Below the pieces are notes generated by a model that was given only the letters and a program-made list of their open reading frames with translations, was not told where the DNA came from and searched no databases. DNA of 53,437 bases. Source: Streptomyces sp. LS1784. Its GTDB lineage: Bacteria; Actinomycetota; Actinomycetes; Streptomycetales; Streptomycetaceae. Shown here piece after piece: positions 1-7,269 of this stretch (positions are counted from its first letter, which is position 1; each line of letters begins with the position of its first letter). The stretch is from NCBI RefSeq assembly GCF_020103755.1, contig NZ_JAHSQD010000006.1:1-53437 (forward strand). The letters are read 5' to 3'. Both the position numbers and the translations under genes were made by a program.

Positions 1-234
1 CGCGTGCGGACCACCGCGCCGGCCACCGTGCCCACCGAAGCCGTGGCCGTACGGGCCGCCCATCGGCCGGCCGGGGCCGCCACCACCGAACGGCGGGCCG
101 AAGCCGCCGAACGCCTCCCGGCCCTCGATGCCCTCACCGGGCATCCCCCGGAACTCCGGGCCCGGGCCGCGGCGTCGACCGCCGCCGCGCGGGCCCTCCC
201 AACGGAAACTCATTCCTTGACGTTCTGAGCGCAT
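1..234 (-). CDS. N-terminus of probable PadR-type transcriptional regulator (partial)
   Basis: The visible 78 residues begin MRSERQGMSFRWEGPRGG and are rich in Gly, Arg and Pro, like the disordered N-terminal extensions of Streptomyces PadR-family regulators. The winged-helix domain that would prove this lies beyond the window edge. Start ATG at 234 is chosen because GAGGAGG stands 8 bases before it; the in-frame ATG at 213 lacks spacing to a ribosome site. A dyad-containing region just upstream (278-313) would suit autoregulation. Family is inferred; the reading frame is well supported. Confidence 0.5.
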   Translation of the reverse strand, partial: MRSERQGMSFRWEGPRGGGRRRGPGPEFRGMPGEGIEGREAFGGFGPPFGGGGPGRPMGGPYGHGFGGHGGRRGGPHA

Positions 235-277
235 CGCGCCCACCTCCTCGGATCTCCGAGTCGAACGAGTCAGTCGA

Positions 278-313
278 GTCACTGTCTCGATAGTTCGACG
301 ATATATCGGTGAC
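278..313. promoter_or_regulatory. probable operator upstream of the PadR-like gene
   Basis: The perfect 10-bp palindrome CGATATATCG lies at 299-308. CGATA also occurs at 288-292, 11 bp away (one helical turn), and GTCAC/GTGAC flank the region at 278-282 and 309-313. This AT-rich patch in very GC-rich DNA, upstream of a leftward regulator gene, looks like an autoregulatory operator. The binding protein is inferred. Confidence 0.4.
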
Positions 314-387
314 TGTCGCTCGTCAACGGATTCCGACACGCCCGCGGAGCACGCCGCATCCCCCGTCCAGCCGCTACGGTGGCGGGC

Positions 388-786
388 ATGGCCGCAGAAC
401 GAGACCTTGCGACGCTGCTGCGCGGAATGAGCCCGCAGCTCAACCCGGGGCGGTACGTCTACTGCACGCTCCCCGCGCGGGTGCCCGCCGGCATGCGGCC
501 GGTGGTGACCGTCGCCGAGCCCGAGGGGGTGACGATGGTGGTCGCCCAGGAGGAGGCGGACGCGCTCGGGCTGCGCTACGAGTACGTGGCGGCCTGGATC
601 ACCCTGCGGATCCACTCGGCGCTGGAGGCCGTCGGGCTGACGGCCGCCGTGTCCGGCCGGCTCGCCGAGGAGGGCATCAGCTGCAACGTGGTGGCCGGCT
701 TCCACCACGACCACCTGTTCGTCGCCGCCGACGACGCCGACCGCGCCGTCCGCGCCCTGGAGGACCTCGCCGCCCGCTCCGCCTGA
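388..786 (+). CDS. ACT-domain protein
   Basis: A protein of about 132 residues with the alternating beta/alpha pattern of a double ACT-type ligand-binding protein: strand-rich YVYCTLP, VVTVAEPEGVTMVVA, then SALEAVGLTAAVSGRLAEEG and a closing CNVVAGFHHDHLFV strand followed by a helix. Such proteins bind small ligands, often amino acids; the ligand here is unknown. ATG 388 is preferred: a TACGGT -10-like hexamer ends 7 bases before it, fitting a leaderless transcript. GTG at 379 is the alternative start. Host chromosomal gene left of the prophage. Confidence 0.7.
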   Translation: MAAERDLATLLRGMSPQLNPGRYVYCTLPARVPAGMRPVVTVAEPEGVTMVVAQEEADALGLRYEYVAAWITLRIHSALEAVGLTAAVSGRLAEEGISCNVVAGFHHDHLFVAADDADRAVRALEDLAARSA

Positions 787-910
787 GGCCGCCCCGTCCG
801 CCCTCCTCCGCCCGACAGTCCCCCCGGGTGGCCGTGGCCGACCGGCCCTTCGACACTGGGAAACGAGCCACCCCGCCCCGGGGCGGCCCCACCGGAAGGA
901 GACGGCCGCC

Positions 911-1168
911 ATGGCCATCTGCGTCACCTGCGGCAACGACTACTGGCTGGCCTTCGAGATCAAGACGGTCACCGGCGACACCTACACCTTCGACAGCTTC
1001 GAGTGCGCGATGGAGAAGCTCGCCCCGCGCTGCGAGCACTGCAACGTCCGCATCGTCGGCCACGGCGTCGAAGTGGCGGGCATGTTCTTCTGCTGCGCCA
1101 ACTGCGCCCGCGTCAACGGCGGCCTCGGCGACCAGATCCGCGACGCCGTCGGCGCCCGCCCCGCCTGA
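911..1168 (+). CDS. small Cys-rich protein, prokaryotic metallothionein-like
   Basis: An 85-residue protein with CxxC near the N-terminus (CVTC), a central CEHC and a late CCANC motif. The FDSFECAMEKLAP segment is typical of small actinobacterial proteins annotated as metallothionein-related; they presumably bind zinc or a similar metal in the cytoplasm. AAGGAG precedes the ATG. It runs convergently toward the displaced rnpB 3' end and is the last host gene before attL. Confidence 0.65.
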   Translation: MAICVTCGNDYWLAFEIKTVTGDTYTFDSFECAMEKLAPRCEHCNVRIVGHGVEVAGMFFCCANCARVNGGLGDQIRDAVGARPA

Positions 1169-1197
1169 CGGGGCCCCGCGCCGGACGGCGGGAAGGA

Positions 1198-1237
1198 AAG
1201 GGGGCGGAAGAGTCGGCCTGTACGCCGGGTACAGGCC
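1198..1237. other. attL, with displaced rnpB 3' end
   Basis: The 33-bp repeat 1198-1230 equals 50337-50369 and copies the 3' strand of the P1 helix of RNase P RNA. Within it GGCCTGTA (1215-1222) and TACAGGCC (1230-1237) form a perfect inverted repeat around a 7-bp spacer, CGCCGGG (1223-1229). That is the layout of tyrosine-recombinase core sites around the crossover region. TACAGGCC is on the phage side; the host half at attR (TTCTGTCT) does not match, so the perfect dyad belongs to attP. Confidence 0.88.
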
Positions 1238-1304
1238 ACACTCCCCCACATGCGGCCCCTTCCGGGAGTGGCGACCTGGGGAAACGCGGGAACAGCCGCG
1301 CTCT

Positions 1305-2651
1305 CTACGCCGCCCTGGGGAGCGGTTGGGGAGATCCGTTTCCGGCGCCCTCTCCGGGGAGCACTTCCGGTGCCGCAGGCGTCGACGCAATCCACCGGCC
1401 GAGGGCCGACAGCGCCTGCCGGCCGGCCTCCGGCAGGAAGTGGACATACGTGCGAAGCGTGAACGCAGGGTCGCTGTGCCCGAGCCACGCCGCCAGCGTC
1501 GTCACGGTCTCGCCGGCCTGAAGTACGACCGAGGCGAACGTGTGCCTGAGAACGTGGAATCCGTCGGAGCGCTCCATCTTCCAGGACACCCTCGTCCACA
1601 TGACCTTCGCGCCCTGCACCTGCTCGCGCTCCGGCTCCGGAATCACGCCAGCCTTGACGAGCGCTGGCTTCCACGCCTTCTCATCCCACGTGGTCCGGTT
1701 GATGGCACCCCCGCCCTTACCGCTCACCCGGGCCGTCGTCACCAGGAGTCGCACGGTCTTCAGCGGCCTTTCCTCCCAGGGCAGGTTGGGCCTGTCCGGG
1801 TCGACCCAGGGCAGCGTGACCTCGACCGTGGGGAACTCCTCGGCGTAGGCGGCGACCCGCTCGGCCAGGCCAGGCGGGCAGGCCGTCACCCGGATCTTGT
1901 TGCCCTTGGGCGGCCCGAACGCAAGTTTGCCGTCGATCTTCAGCACCTGCCGGGTGACACGGATCTCTTGCCCGACGATGTCGTCCGGACTGAAGCCGAA
2001 TGCCTCGCCCTGCCGCAGGCCCGCACCGACCGCTAGGTCGGGGAGGATCCGGTACCTGGGCGCCAGAGCCTCTCGCACCGCCAGGACGGTGGCCAGCGGC
2101 CAGGCCTTCGCCTTGCTGGCGGGAGCCGTCGGCGGCCTCAACTCGGGGTCTCGGAAGGGGTTCTCCGGGATCCGCTTCGCCTTGAATGCGGCCTGCATGA
2201 TCGCGCTGAAGTGCTTCCAGGTAGTCCGGATGGTGCCGACGTCGATCGAGTTCTCCGCCTGCCTCACCCACCACTTGATCTGCTCGTCCCCGATCCGGAT
2301 CAGCGGCTGTTCGCCCAGGTGCGGCAGGATGTGGTTCCAGATCCTGGGCCGCATGGACGACTTGGTGTTCGGCGGCTTGCGCAGGCTTGGCCACCAGTGC
2401 GTCTCGACGTACTCCCGCAGCGTGATCTCACCATTGCGGGGGTCGTAGAGGTTGCCGCGGGTGCTGTCCGTGGCGGCCTCGCGCAGCCACTTCTTCGCGT
2501 CTTCCAGGCCGGCGAACGAGCGGTCCCGGACTCCGGGAATGCCGGCCACGCGGTAGCGCTTGCCCTTGCCCCAGCGCTCGGTTCGGCGCTTCTTTCCGGT
2601 CGTCGGGTCCGGGCGCTTCGTCATCCACCGGTCTTCGATGTACCCAGCCAC
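1305..2651 (-). CDS. int: tyrosine-family site-specific integrase
   Basis: A 448-residue recombinase that would insert and excise the prophage at rnpB. The N-terminal 60 residues (YRVAGIPGVRDRSF) resemble an arm-binding domain, followed by a SAM-like core-binding domain (about 75-170). The catalytic domain has all active-site residues: R213 in GLRQGEA, K249 in PPKGNK, H366-x-x-R369 in HVLRH, H392 in LGHSD and nucleophile Y402 in RTYVHF. It starts at GTG 2651 with an AAGGGGG site upstream, overlaps the preceding protease gene by 31 bp, and ends only 75 bp from the core repeat, as is usual for phage integrases. Confidence 0.95.
   Translation of the reverse strand: MAGYIEDRWMTKRPDPTTGKKRRTERWGKGKRYRVAGIPGVRDRSFAGLEDAKKWLREAATDSTRGNLYDPRNGEITLREYVETHWWPSLRKPPNTKSSMRPRIWNHILPHLGEQPLIRIGDEQIKWWVRQAENSIDVGTIRTTWKHFSAIMQAAFKAKRIPENPFRDPELRPPTAPASKAKAWPLATVLAVREALAPRYRILPDLAVGAGLRQGEAFGFSPDDIVGQEIRVTRQVLKIDGKLAFGPPKGNKIRVTACPPGLAERVAAYAEEFPTVEVTLPWVDPDRPNLPWEERPLKTVRLLVTTARVSGKGGGAINRTTWDEKAWKPALVKAGVIPEPEREQVQGAKVMWTRVSWKMERSDGFHVLRHTFASVVLQAGETVTTLAAWLGHSDPAFTLRTYVHFLPEAGRQALSALGRWIASTPAAPEVLPGEGAGNGSPQPLPRAA
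1317..1361. promoter_or_regulatory. putative integrase arm-binding sites, left arm
   Basis: GGGGAG occurs at 1317-1322, 1328-1333 (11 bp apart) and 1356-1361, about 87-131 bp from the attachment core and overlapping the integrase 3' end. The same hexamer with the same 11-bp pairing occurs at a similar distance on the inner side of attR. This matches the arm-type sites of lambda-family integrases. Inference from repetition and position only. Confidence 0.5.
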
Positions 2652-3064
2652 TGGGCACCCCCTTCCAGGTCGGCCGCACGGGTGCGGAGGATCCAGCCGG
2701 TCACGCCGAGCTCGGCGGCGAGCTCGGCCTCAGATGTTGCCCACTGCACAGCCGCGCAGAAGTCGCTGAGCGCAACCAGCTTTCGGGCGGCATGGAGGTC
2801 GGCGAGGCGTTCGGCTCGAAGGCCAGCCATGCCGCCGCAGCCGACGTCCCCGGCGAGGATGTGCTCGATCTCGTGCGCGAGCACGCAGCGTTCCTGAGTG
2901 GGACTGAGGCCCTGGGCAAGAATGACAACACGGTGCCGGGGAGACCACGCGCCCCAGGTGTCCCGCAGCCACTGGCGGATGACGGGTATGCCCATCTGCT
3001 CCAGCGTGGCGAGCGGGTCGTACTGCTGCGCTACCTCGGCGGCGTTGCCGACGGCTGTGGGCAT
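2621..3064 (-). CDS. ImmA/IrrE-family metalloprotease
   Basis: A 147-residue protein with the zinc-protease motif HEIEH (H64, E65, H68) in a typical ImmA setting (ERCVLAHEIEHILAGD). Relatives cleave or inactivate an XRE repressor during induction, as ImmA does to ImmR in ICEBs1. The target here is probably the repressor encoded just upstream at 3188-3760. ATG 3064 is chosen because AGGGGGAG precedes it; a 33-residue in-frame extension upstream lacks a site. Same strand as and overlapping the integrase, so the two are probably cotranscribed. Confidence 0.85.
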   Translation of the reverse strand: MPTAVGNAAEVAQQYDPLATLEQMGIPVIRQWLRDTWGAWSPRHRVVILAQGLSPTQERCVLAHEIEHILAGDVGCGGMAGLRAERLADLHAARKLVALSDFCAAVQWATSEAELAAELGVTGWILRTRAADLEGGAQWLGTSKTGG

Positions 3065-3094
3065 GCCTCTCCCCCTGAGTCCTGACGTGTGGGA

Positions 3095-3175
3095 GGCATG
3101 CCGGAGAGCCGATTCTGGCATATGCGCGCGAGTAAACGTGAGGAAATACGCACGTAAAGTCACGCGTGTCGCGGG
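3095..3175 (-). promoter_or_regulatory. upstream region of immA-int with AT-rich repeats
   Basis: The 120 bp between the repressor and protease genes is AT-rich for this genome. It holds inverted ACGTG/CACGT (about 3137-3156) with extra CGTAAA and GTAAACG elements. GGCATGCC occurs twice, at 3060-3067 across the immA start and at 3095-3102. This is a plausible regulated promoter for immA-int; no clear -35/-10 pair was identified. Confidence 0.35.
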
Positions 3176-3187
3176 TGTGTCGGGGAG

Positions 3188-3760
3188 TTACGGCTGTTGC
3201 CGGCCCCGCTCGTACCCCTCGATGGCCTGGCGAATCCGCGCCGCATCGTCGTCCGGGACGCCCGGGTCGCCCTCCGCCCAGCCGTGCGGCCGGTACGCCG
3301 CGAGGCCGTAGGAGGTCTGCTGAGTGGCTGCTTCTCGCGGGATCGACTGAAGCAATCGGTCCGCGGCGTCTTCCAGCAGGTCCCGAAGCCTCGGATCGCC
3401 GCCGGCCTGGACTGCCGCGCGGGCAAACCGGCCAACCGCCGGAAACAGCTCAGCAGGAGACAGGCCGCTGACCCCTGGGGCCTCGGCGGCAGGCTCGATT
3501 GGTACTGGCTGCTCACCTCGCAGATAGCTGTCGACCCTGTCGGGGGTCCAGCCGAGGATCTCGCCAACCTTGTAGTAGCCGTCCGGAACCCGGTCAGCCC
3601 TGGCGGGTGCCCGACCGTTTTCGTAGTTGCTGATCGACTTCCGATCGAGGCCGGCTGCGGCACCAAGCTCCGACTGGTTCATGCCGCGCTTGATCCGCTC
3701 ACGCCGAATCATGTGGCCGATCGCGGCCCAGTCGAGGTCAGCCTGCCTGGCTGCACTCAT
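3188..3760 (-). CDS. XRE-family phage repressor (cI-like)
   Basis: A protein of about 190 residues. An N-terminal helix-turn-helix lies at about 12-60 (IGHMIRRERIKRGMNQSE, then GLDRKSISNYENGR), followed by a second segment (about 60-85) and an acidic C-terminal half without a LexA-type Ser/Lys protease signature. Loss of immunity by the neighbouring ImmA-type protease therefore fits better than RecA-driven self-cleavage. It is divergent from the Cro-like gene at 3928 with operator repeats between. Start ATG 3760 is used because the upstream in-frame extension (to 3823) runs into the operator region. Confidence 0.8.
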   Translation of the reverse strand: MSAARQADLDWAAIGHMIRRERIKRGMNQSELGAAAGLDRKSISNYENGRAPARADRVPDGYYKVGEILGWTPDRVDSYLRGEQPVPIEPAAEAPGVSGLSPAELFPAVGRFARAAVQAGGDPRLRDLLEDAADRLLQSIPREAATQQTSYGLAAYRPHGWAEGDPGVPDDDAARIRQAIEGYERGRQQP

Positions 3761-3813
3761 CACGGCCCCCGGGTTCCTGTCGATGGACAACGTTAGGCAA
3801 CAGCATCGCAGAT

Positions 3814-3927
3814 CACTGCCCATCGATGCGCGTCAGGTTCCCGCCATTTCCGCAGGTCGCAGCCATCATTGCTCACCATTACTCACCAGGGCTTGTCATT
3901 GCTCATCACTGCGCATAGTCTTCAGCT
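3814..3927. promoter_or_regulatory. immunity switch: operator repeats between repressor and Cro-like genes
   Basis: Two tandem pairs of 10-bp units are visible: CATTGCTCAC (3867-3876) with CATTACTCAC (3877-3886), then a 10-bp gap, then CATTGCTCAT (3897-3906) with CACTGCGCAT (3907-3916). A further copy, CACTGCCCAT, is at 3814-3823 near the repressor end. All units sit on one helical phase. The last pair abuts a probable -10 for the leaderless Cro-like gene (TAGTCT just before GTG 3928). This is the expected place and form for cI/Cro operators. Confidence 0.65.
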
Positions 3928-4131
3928 GTGAGAACGCGAGGCGCAGAAATCCGGCGAAGGCGCGAACTGGCAGGCCACGGCCTACGTAACTTCGCTGCTC
4001 AAGTCGACATCTCTGCCTCGCACTTGTCCCGCCTTGAGCGAGACCTGCGAGGCGCCCAACCCGAGGTGGTGAGGCGCATAGCCGACAAGCTCAACGCGGC
4101 CGTCTCGGACATCGCCGACCTATCAACCTGA
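3928..4131 (+). CDS. Cro-like XRE helix-turn-helix protein
   Basis: 67 residues, nearly all one HTH domain: IRRRRELAG, NFAAQVDISASHLSRLERD, then a third-helix RRIADKLNA. Its position, first rightward gene opposite the repressor, fits an early-operon Cro or antirepressor-type regulator. GTG 3928 has no ribosome site; a TAGTCT hexamer about 6 bases upstream suggests a leaderless mRNA. It would compete for the operators at 3867-3916. Confidence 0.75.
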   Translation: MRTRGAEIRRRRELAGHGLRNFAAQVDISASHLSRLERDLRGAQPEVVRRIADKLNAAVSDIADLST

Positions 4132-4147
4132 GCAATGGAGGTAAGTG

Positions 4148-4423
4148 ATGGGTGCCATTGAGGCATCGTCGCCCCTGCTCCCCCACGACCAGGCCGCTGC
4201 CTACATCGGACGCACTCCGAAGGCTCTGTACTGCCTGAACGACCGACGGATGGGCCCGCCGTCCTTCCGCCTCGGCGGCCGACGGATGTACCGCATCGTC
4301 GCCCTCAATGAGTGGCTCGCCGCACACGAGGCCCTCGACTCCCGGTCGAACCCCGAGTTGGACCCCACCCGCCAGGCCCCCGAGCCGCGCCGCGCCAAGC
4401 GCCGACAGCCGCTCGCCGCCTGA
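4148..4423 (+). CDS. MerR/AlpA-type small DNA-binding protein, candidate excisionase
   Basis: 91 residues with the winged-HTH pattern of phage excisionases: DQAAAYIGRTPKALYCLND, a wing with FRLGGRRMYR and a closing ALNEWLAAHEA helix, then a basic tail. GGAGGT precedes ATG 4148. It is the second gene of the early operon, a usual place for excisionase. It could instead be a plain transcription regulator. Confidence 0.65.
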   Translation: MGAIEASSPLLPHDQAAAYIGRTPKALYCLNDRRMGPPSFRLGGRRMYRIVALNEWLAAHEALDSRSNPELDPTRQAPEPRRAKRRQPLAA

Positions 4424-4522
4424 GCCGCCCCTGACATGGGTCGGGCCCCCGCCGGGATGCCGCCCGTACGAGAGCCCTCGGCCCACCCGTGCGTCAAACG
4501 ATCACGAAAGAGAGGTGGACCT

Positions 4523-4810
4523 GTGTCCATCATCCACCACACGTCCCCGGAGACCGCAACCACGGTCCGGGTGACGGTCATCAACTCCGAATCCGAGCCC
4601 TGGCCCATCCCCGCCGACGTTGCCATGGTGCTCGACGGTGCGCTCGCGAAGTTGACCGCGCCGGCCACCCAGCTGGTGCTCAAGGACCCGTGGCTGGACC
4701 GGCTGTACGACGTGCTGGGCGGGCGGGCGGAAACCCCGCCGCCGGCGTGGTCCCCGGGGACCACCGCGCTGGTCGCCGAGTACGCGGCGCGGACGGGCGG
4801 TGCCCTGTGA
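4523..4810 (+). CDS. hypothetical early phage protein
   Basis: 95 residues, no recognised domain; a short beta-like TTVRVTVINSES start followed by amphipathic helices. GTG 4523 is preferred because GAGAGGTGG lies just upstream; an in-frame extension to 4436 has no site. It overlaps the next gene by GTGA. The 100 bp before it hold nothing recognisable. Confidence 0.6.
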   Translation: MSIIHHTSPETATTVRVTVINSESEPWPIPADVAMVLDGALAKLTAPATQLVLKDPWLDRLYDVLGGRAETPPPAWSPGTTALVAEYAARTGGAL

Positions 4811-5145
4811 GTACGGGTTTCTCGACGGGTCAGCACCCGTTGCAGTCACAGGCCGGTCTGCTGCGTGCGGCTCTGATGCTGGCGGAGGCGTTCCCGGAGC
4901 TGCCGGCAACGACCGTGGACGTGCGGTACGGCGAGATCGCGGTACACCTGCACCACGACGATGTGACCGCGTTCGACCAGTGGGTGGAGACGCTCGACCT
5001 GTCGGTGAAGGAGCCGCGGCAGTACGAGTGCCTGGGCCGGCTGCACGAGTCGTGGACCGCCGTGGGTGTGTGGGCCGAGGTCGAGCTGACGGTGAAGGCG
5101 TACCCGGCTGAACCGGTCGCGGCCCCGGCAGGGGTGGCGGCGTGA
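4807..5145 (+). CDS. hypothetical early phage protein
   Basis: 112 residues, soluble, with alternating strand and helix (TTVDVRYGEIAVHLHHDD, AEVELTVKAYP) as in small alpha/beta phage early proteins. GTG start overlaps the previous stop and the end overlaps the next start (TGATG), so the genes are translationally coupled. No function recognised. Confidence 0.6.
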   Translation: MSTGFSTGQHPLQSQAGLLRAALMLAEAFPELPATTVDVRYGEIAVHLHHDDVTAFDQWVETLDLSVKEPRQYECLGRLHESWTAVGVWAEVELTVKAYPAEPVAAPAGVAA

Positions 5146-5318
5146 TGGCGTCGGAACTGCCGGTGCGTCGGCCGATGGAGGCCGAGGTCGACCTGGCGAC
5201 GGAGTTCCTGCTCGCGTACGGCGGTGACAGGCAGTCGTGGCCAGCTGAGGTTCGTCGGGCGTACGGGGCTGCGGTGGCCACGATGCGGTGGCGGTGGCTG
5301 CGGGGTGAGATCTGGTGA
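5145..5318 (+). CDS. small hypothetical protein, 57 aa
   Basis: A 57-residue product beginning MASELPVRRPMEAEVD, helical throughout with a Trp/Arg-rich end (MRWRWLRGEIW). It is coupled to both neighbours by overlapping start and stop codons. No function recognised; the coupling is the main support. Confidence 0.5.
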   Translation: MASELPVRRPMEAEVDLATEFLLAYGGDRQSWPAEVRRAYGAAVATMRWRWLRGEIW

Positions 5319-5491
5319 CCGAGCCGAATGGCTGTGGCGTCTGCGGGGTGCCGCCCCGCGAGCACATGCAGCTGTGGAAGCTCCCGGCCGGCTGGCACCA
5401 GTGGTCGCCGCCCTCGAACGCTCAGATTCTCGCGCGGATGCAGGCCCGTCGTGCCGCCCGCGCCACCAACTCCCCGAAGGACGGTGTCTGA
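5315..5491 (+). CDS. small hypothetical protein, 58 aa
   Basis: 58 residues beginning at GTG inside the previous stop. One CGVC pair near the N-terminus could contribute to metal binding but there is no second pair. A basic helix (ARMQARRAARA) closes the protein. Coupled to the next gene by TGATG. Unknown function. Confidence 0.5.
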   Translation: MTEPNGCGVCGVPPREHMQLWKLPAGWHQWSPPSNAQILARMQARRAARATNSPKDGV

Positions 5492-5652
5492 TGCTCGGCA
5501 CCCTGATCGCCCTGTCCATCGGCGCGTTCGCCCTGCTGCTGTGGCTGGACTGGCGGTCGCGTCACCGGGTTCGCCCGGTCCGGGCCGCTGAGGTGACGCC
5601 GGAGCAGATCCGGCACGTGGCCTCGCGGCAGCCCCAGGACGGTGACCAGTGA
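5491..5652 (+). CDS. small single-pass membrane protein, 53 aa
   Basis: The first 20 residues (MLGTLIALSIGAFALLLWLD) form one transmembrane helix followed by a basic WRSRHRVRPVR stretch, so the C-terminus is predicted inside. Coupled to neighbours at both ends. Such micro-proteins are common in actinophage early operons; role unknown. Confidence 0.5.
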   Translation: MLGTLIALSIGAFALLLWLDWRSRHRVRPVRAAEVTPEQIRHVASRQPQDGDQ

Positions 5653-5795
5653 TCGGCCACCTCCGAGCCCTGACCTCCCTCCGCATCGTGCGCGTCACCT
5701 GGCCGTACCCGGCCCTGGAGCTCGCCCGGCCCGACGGCCGCGGCTGGCTGATCTGCCCCCTCCCCACGAACTACCGCACGGAGAACGACCGATGA
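5649..5795 (+). CDS. small hypothetical protein, 48 aa
   Basis: 48 residues from a GTG overlapping the previous stop to a TGA overlapping the recT-like start. Beta-rich pattern (RIVRVTWPYPALELARPDG). No recognised family; supported by coupling and the absence of any other frame here. Confidence 0.45.
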   Translation: MIGHLRALTSLRIVRVTWPYPALELARPDGRGWLICPLPTNYRTENDR

Positions 5796-6745
5796 CCGCT
5801 GAGATCGTCCGTACCGCCGCGCTGCCGGATCTCGTCCGGTACGCCGAGCACCTGGCGCACGCCGACTTGCTGCCCAAGCAGTTCGTCAACCGTCCCGCCA
5901 ACGTCCTGTACGCCATTGAGTACGGCCGCACCCTGGGCATCACCCCGATTGCCGCGCTGACCGGCATCCACGTCATCGAGGGCAAGCCCTCGGCCAGCTC
6001 CGGCCTCATCGGCGGCCTGGTCCGTCAGGCCGGCCACAAGCTGCGGGTGAAGGGCGACGATCGGTCCGCGATCGCGCAGATCATCCGCGCCGATGACCCG
6101 GACTGGACGTACGAGGTCACGTGGACGCTGGAGCGGGCCGCGCAGGCGGGCCTGTGCCAGATCAAGAACGGAAGGCCGTACGCCCGGGACTACAAGGACC
6201 GGCCGACGGCGTGGGAGAAGTACCCGGCCGCGATGCTCAAGGCCCGCGCGATCACCGAGGTTGCTCGGGACGCGTGCGAGGACGTCCTGTTCGGCCTGCA
6301 CTACACCCCGGAGGAGTTGGGGGCGTACGTCAACCAGGACGGCGAGCCGGTTGAGGCGCCGGTGCAGCCGCTGCGGGCGGTGCCTGCCGAGCCGGTGGCC
6401 GAGCAGCGTGACTTCCTGCACGAGGCGTACGAGGCGGCCACGGCGGCTGACGTCCGCCGGATCTGGCAGGAGGCGAAGGCGTTCGGCTCGTACGAGCCGT
6501 ACTTGGAGCAGATCGCCGAGGTCGGCCGGAAGAAGGCAGCTGAGGTGGCCGAGCCGGTCGACGCGGAGATTGTCGAGGACGACGGGCGAACGGCTGCGGT
6601 GGACGCCCTGCGGGGCGCCGCGCTGGCCGCTGGTGTCGCGTCGAGCATCGAGCAGGACTTCGCCCAGTCGTACGGCGTGCCGATCACCGAGGCCTCGGTC
6701 GAGCAGCTCACCCAGATGACCGAGCTGCTGGCGGGTGCGGCATGA
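5792..6745 (+). CDS. RecT-like single-strand annealing recombinase
   Basis: 317 residues. The first about 200 match the RecT-like pattern of actinophages: an early helical LVRYAEHLAHADLLPKQF segment, then NVLYAIEYGRTLGITP, and a conserved TAWEKYPAAMLKARAITE followed by RDACEDVLFGLHYTPEELG. Such proteins anneal complementary single strands during phage recombination and repair. The C-terminal third (after about 200) is an acidic, helical tail. A DEDDh exonuclease two genes downstream could supply single-stranded ends. Confidence 0.8.
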   Translation: MTAEIVRTAALPDLVRYAEHLAHADLLPKQFVNRPANVLYAIEYGRTLGITPIAALTGIHVIEGKPSASSGLIGGLVRQAGHKLRVKGDDRSAIAQIIRADDPDWTYEVTWTLERAAQAGLCQIKNGRPYARDYKDRPTAWEKYPAAMLKARAITEVARDACEDVLFGLHYTPEELGAYVNQDGEPVEAPVQPLRAVPAEPVAEQRDFLHEAYEAATAADVRRIWQEAKAFGSYEPYLEQIAEVGRKKAAEVAEPVDAEIVEDDGRTAAVDALRGAALAAGVASSIEQDFAQSYGVPITEASVEQLTQMTELLAGAA

Positions 6746-7269
6746 GCCTCGCCGATCTGGCCGCCCGCGAGGCGGTGTTGAAGGCCCTCGCCGACGCGAT
6801 CGGCGACCAGCTCAAGGCCGTACGGGCTGACGTGCAGGCTGCACTGGATGAGTCGGTTGGCGTGCGGCAGGTGGCCGCCCTCCTGCCCGACGGCAAGCAG
6901 GTGGCGAAGGTGTCGCTCACCGACCCGGCCCCGGCCGCAACGGTCACCGACTCGGAGGCGTTCCTCGCCTGGGTCCGCGACAACCACCCCGACAAGGACG
7001 CCATCACCCGCCGGGTGGTGACCGAGGTCCGGCCGGCCACGCAGACCGCGTTGCTGGCGGAGATGACGGCCGCCGGGGTGCCGCAGTGGTGCGACACGGA
7101 GACGGGCGAGGTGCACACGGTGCCGGGTGTGGAGATCCGTGCGACCCGGGCCAGGAGCCACAGCGTTCGGTTCGACAAGGGTGGTCGCGACTTGGTGGCT
7201 GCCGCGTGGCAGGCCGGGGAGCTGGCGGCGCTGGTGCTCCCGGAGCTGACCGCCGGGGGTGCGGAGTGA
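6742..7269 (+). CDS. hypothetical protein between recT-like and exonuclease genes
   Basis: 175 residues, ATGA-coupled to the RecT-like gene and GTGA-coupled to the exonuclease. N-terminal helices (residues 1-40), then a mixed region with a short KVSLTD strand. In actinophage early operons such a gene often accompanies RecT-like proteins, suggesting a role in recombination. No catalytic motif seen. Confidence 0.6.
   Translation: MSLADLAAREAVLKALADAIGDQLKAVRADVQAALDESVGVRQVAALLPDGKQVAKVSLTDPAPAATVTDSEAFLAWVRDNHPDKDAITRRVVTEVRPATQTALLAEMTAAGVPQWCDTETGEVHTVPGVEIRATRARSHSVRFDKGGRDLVAAAWQAGELAALVLPELTAGGAE

Noticed and set aside
4..228. Rightward ORF at the left edge
   Set aside because: It is the reverse of the leftward Gly/Arg-rich regulator start, which has a good ribosome site and operator.
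309..2036. 575-codon rightward open frame crossing attL
   Set aside because: Arg/Pro-rich composition and overlap with the ACT protein, the Cys-rich protein and the integrase; a GC-rich shadow frame.
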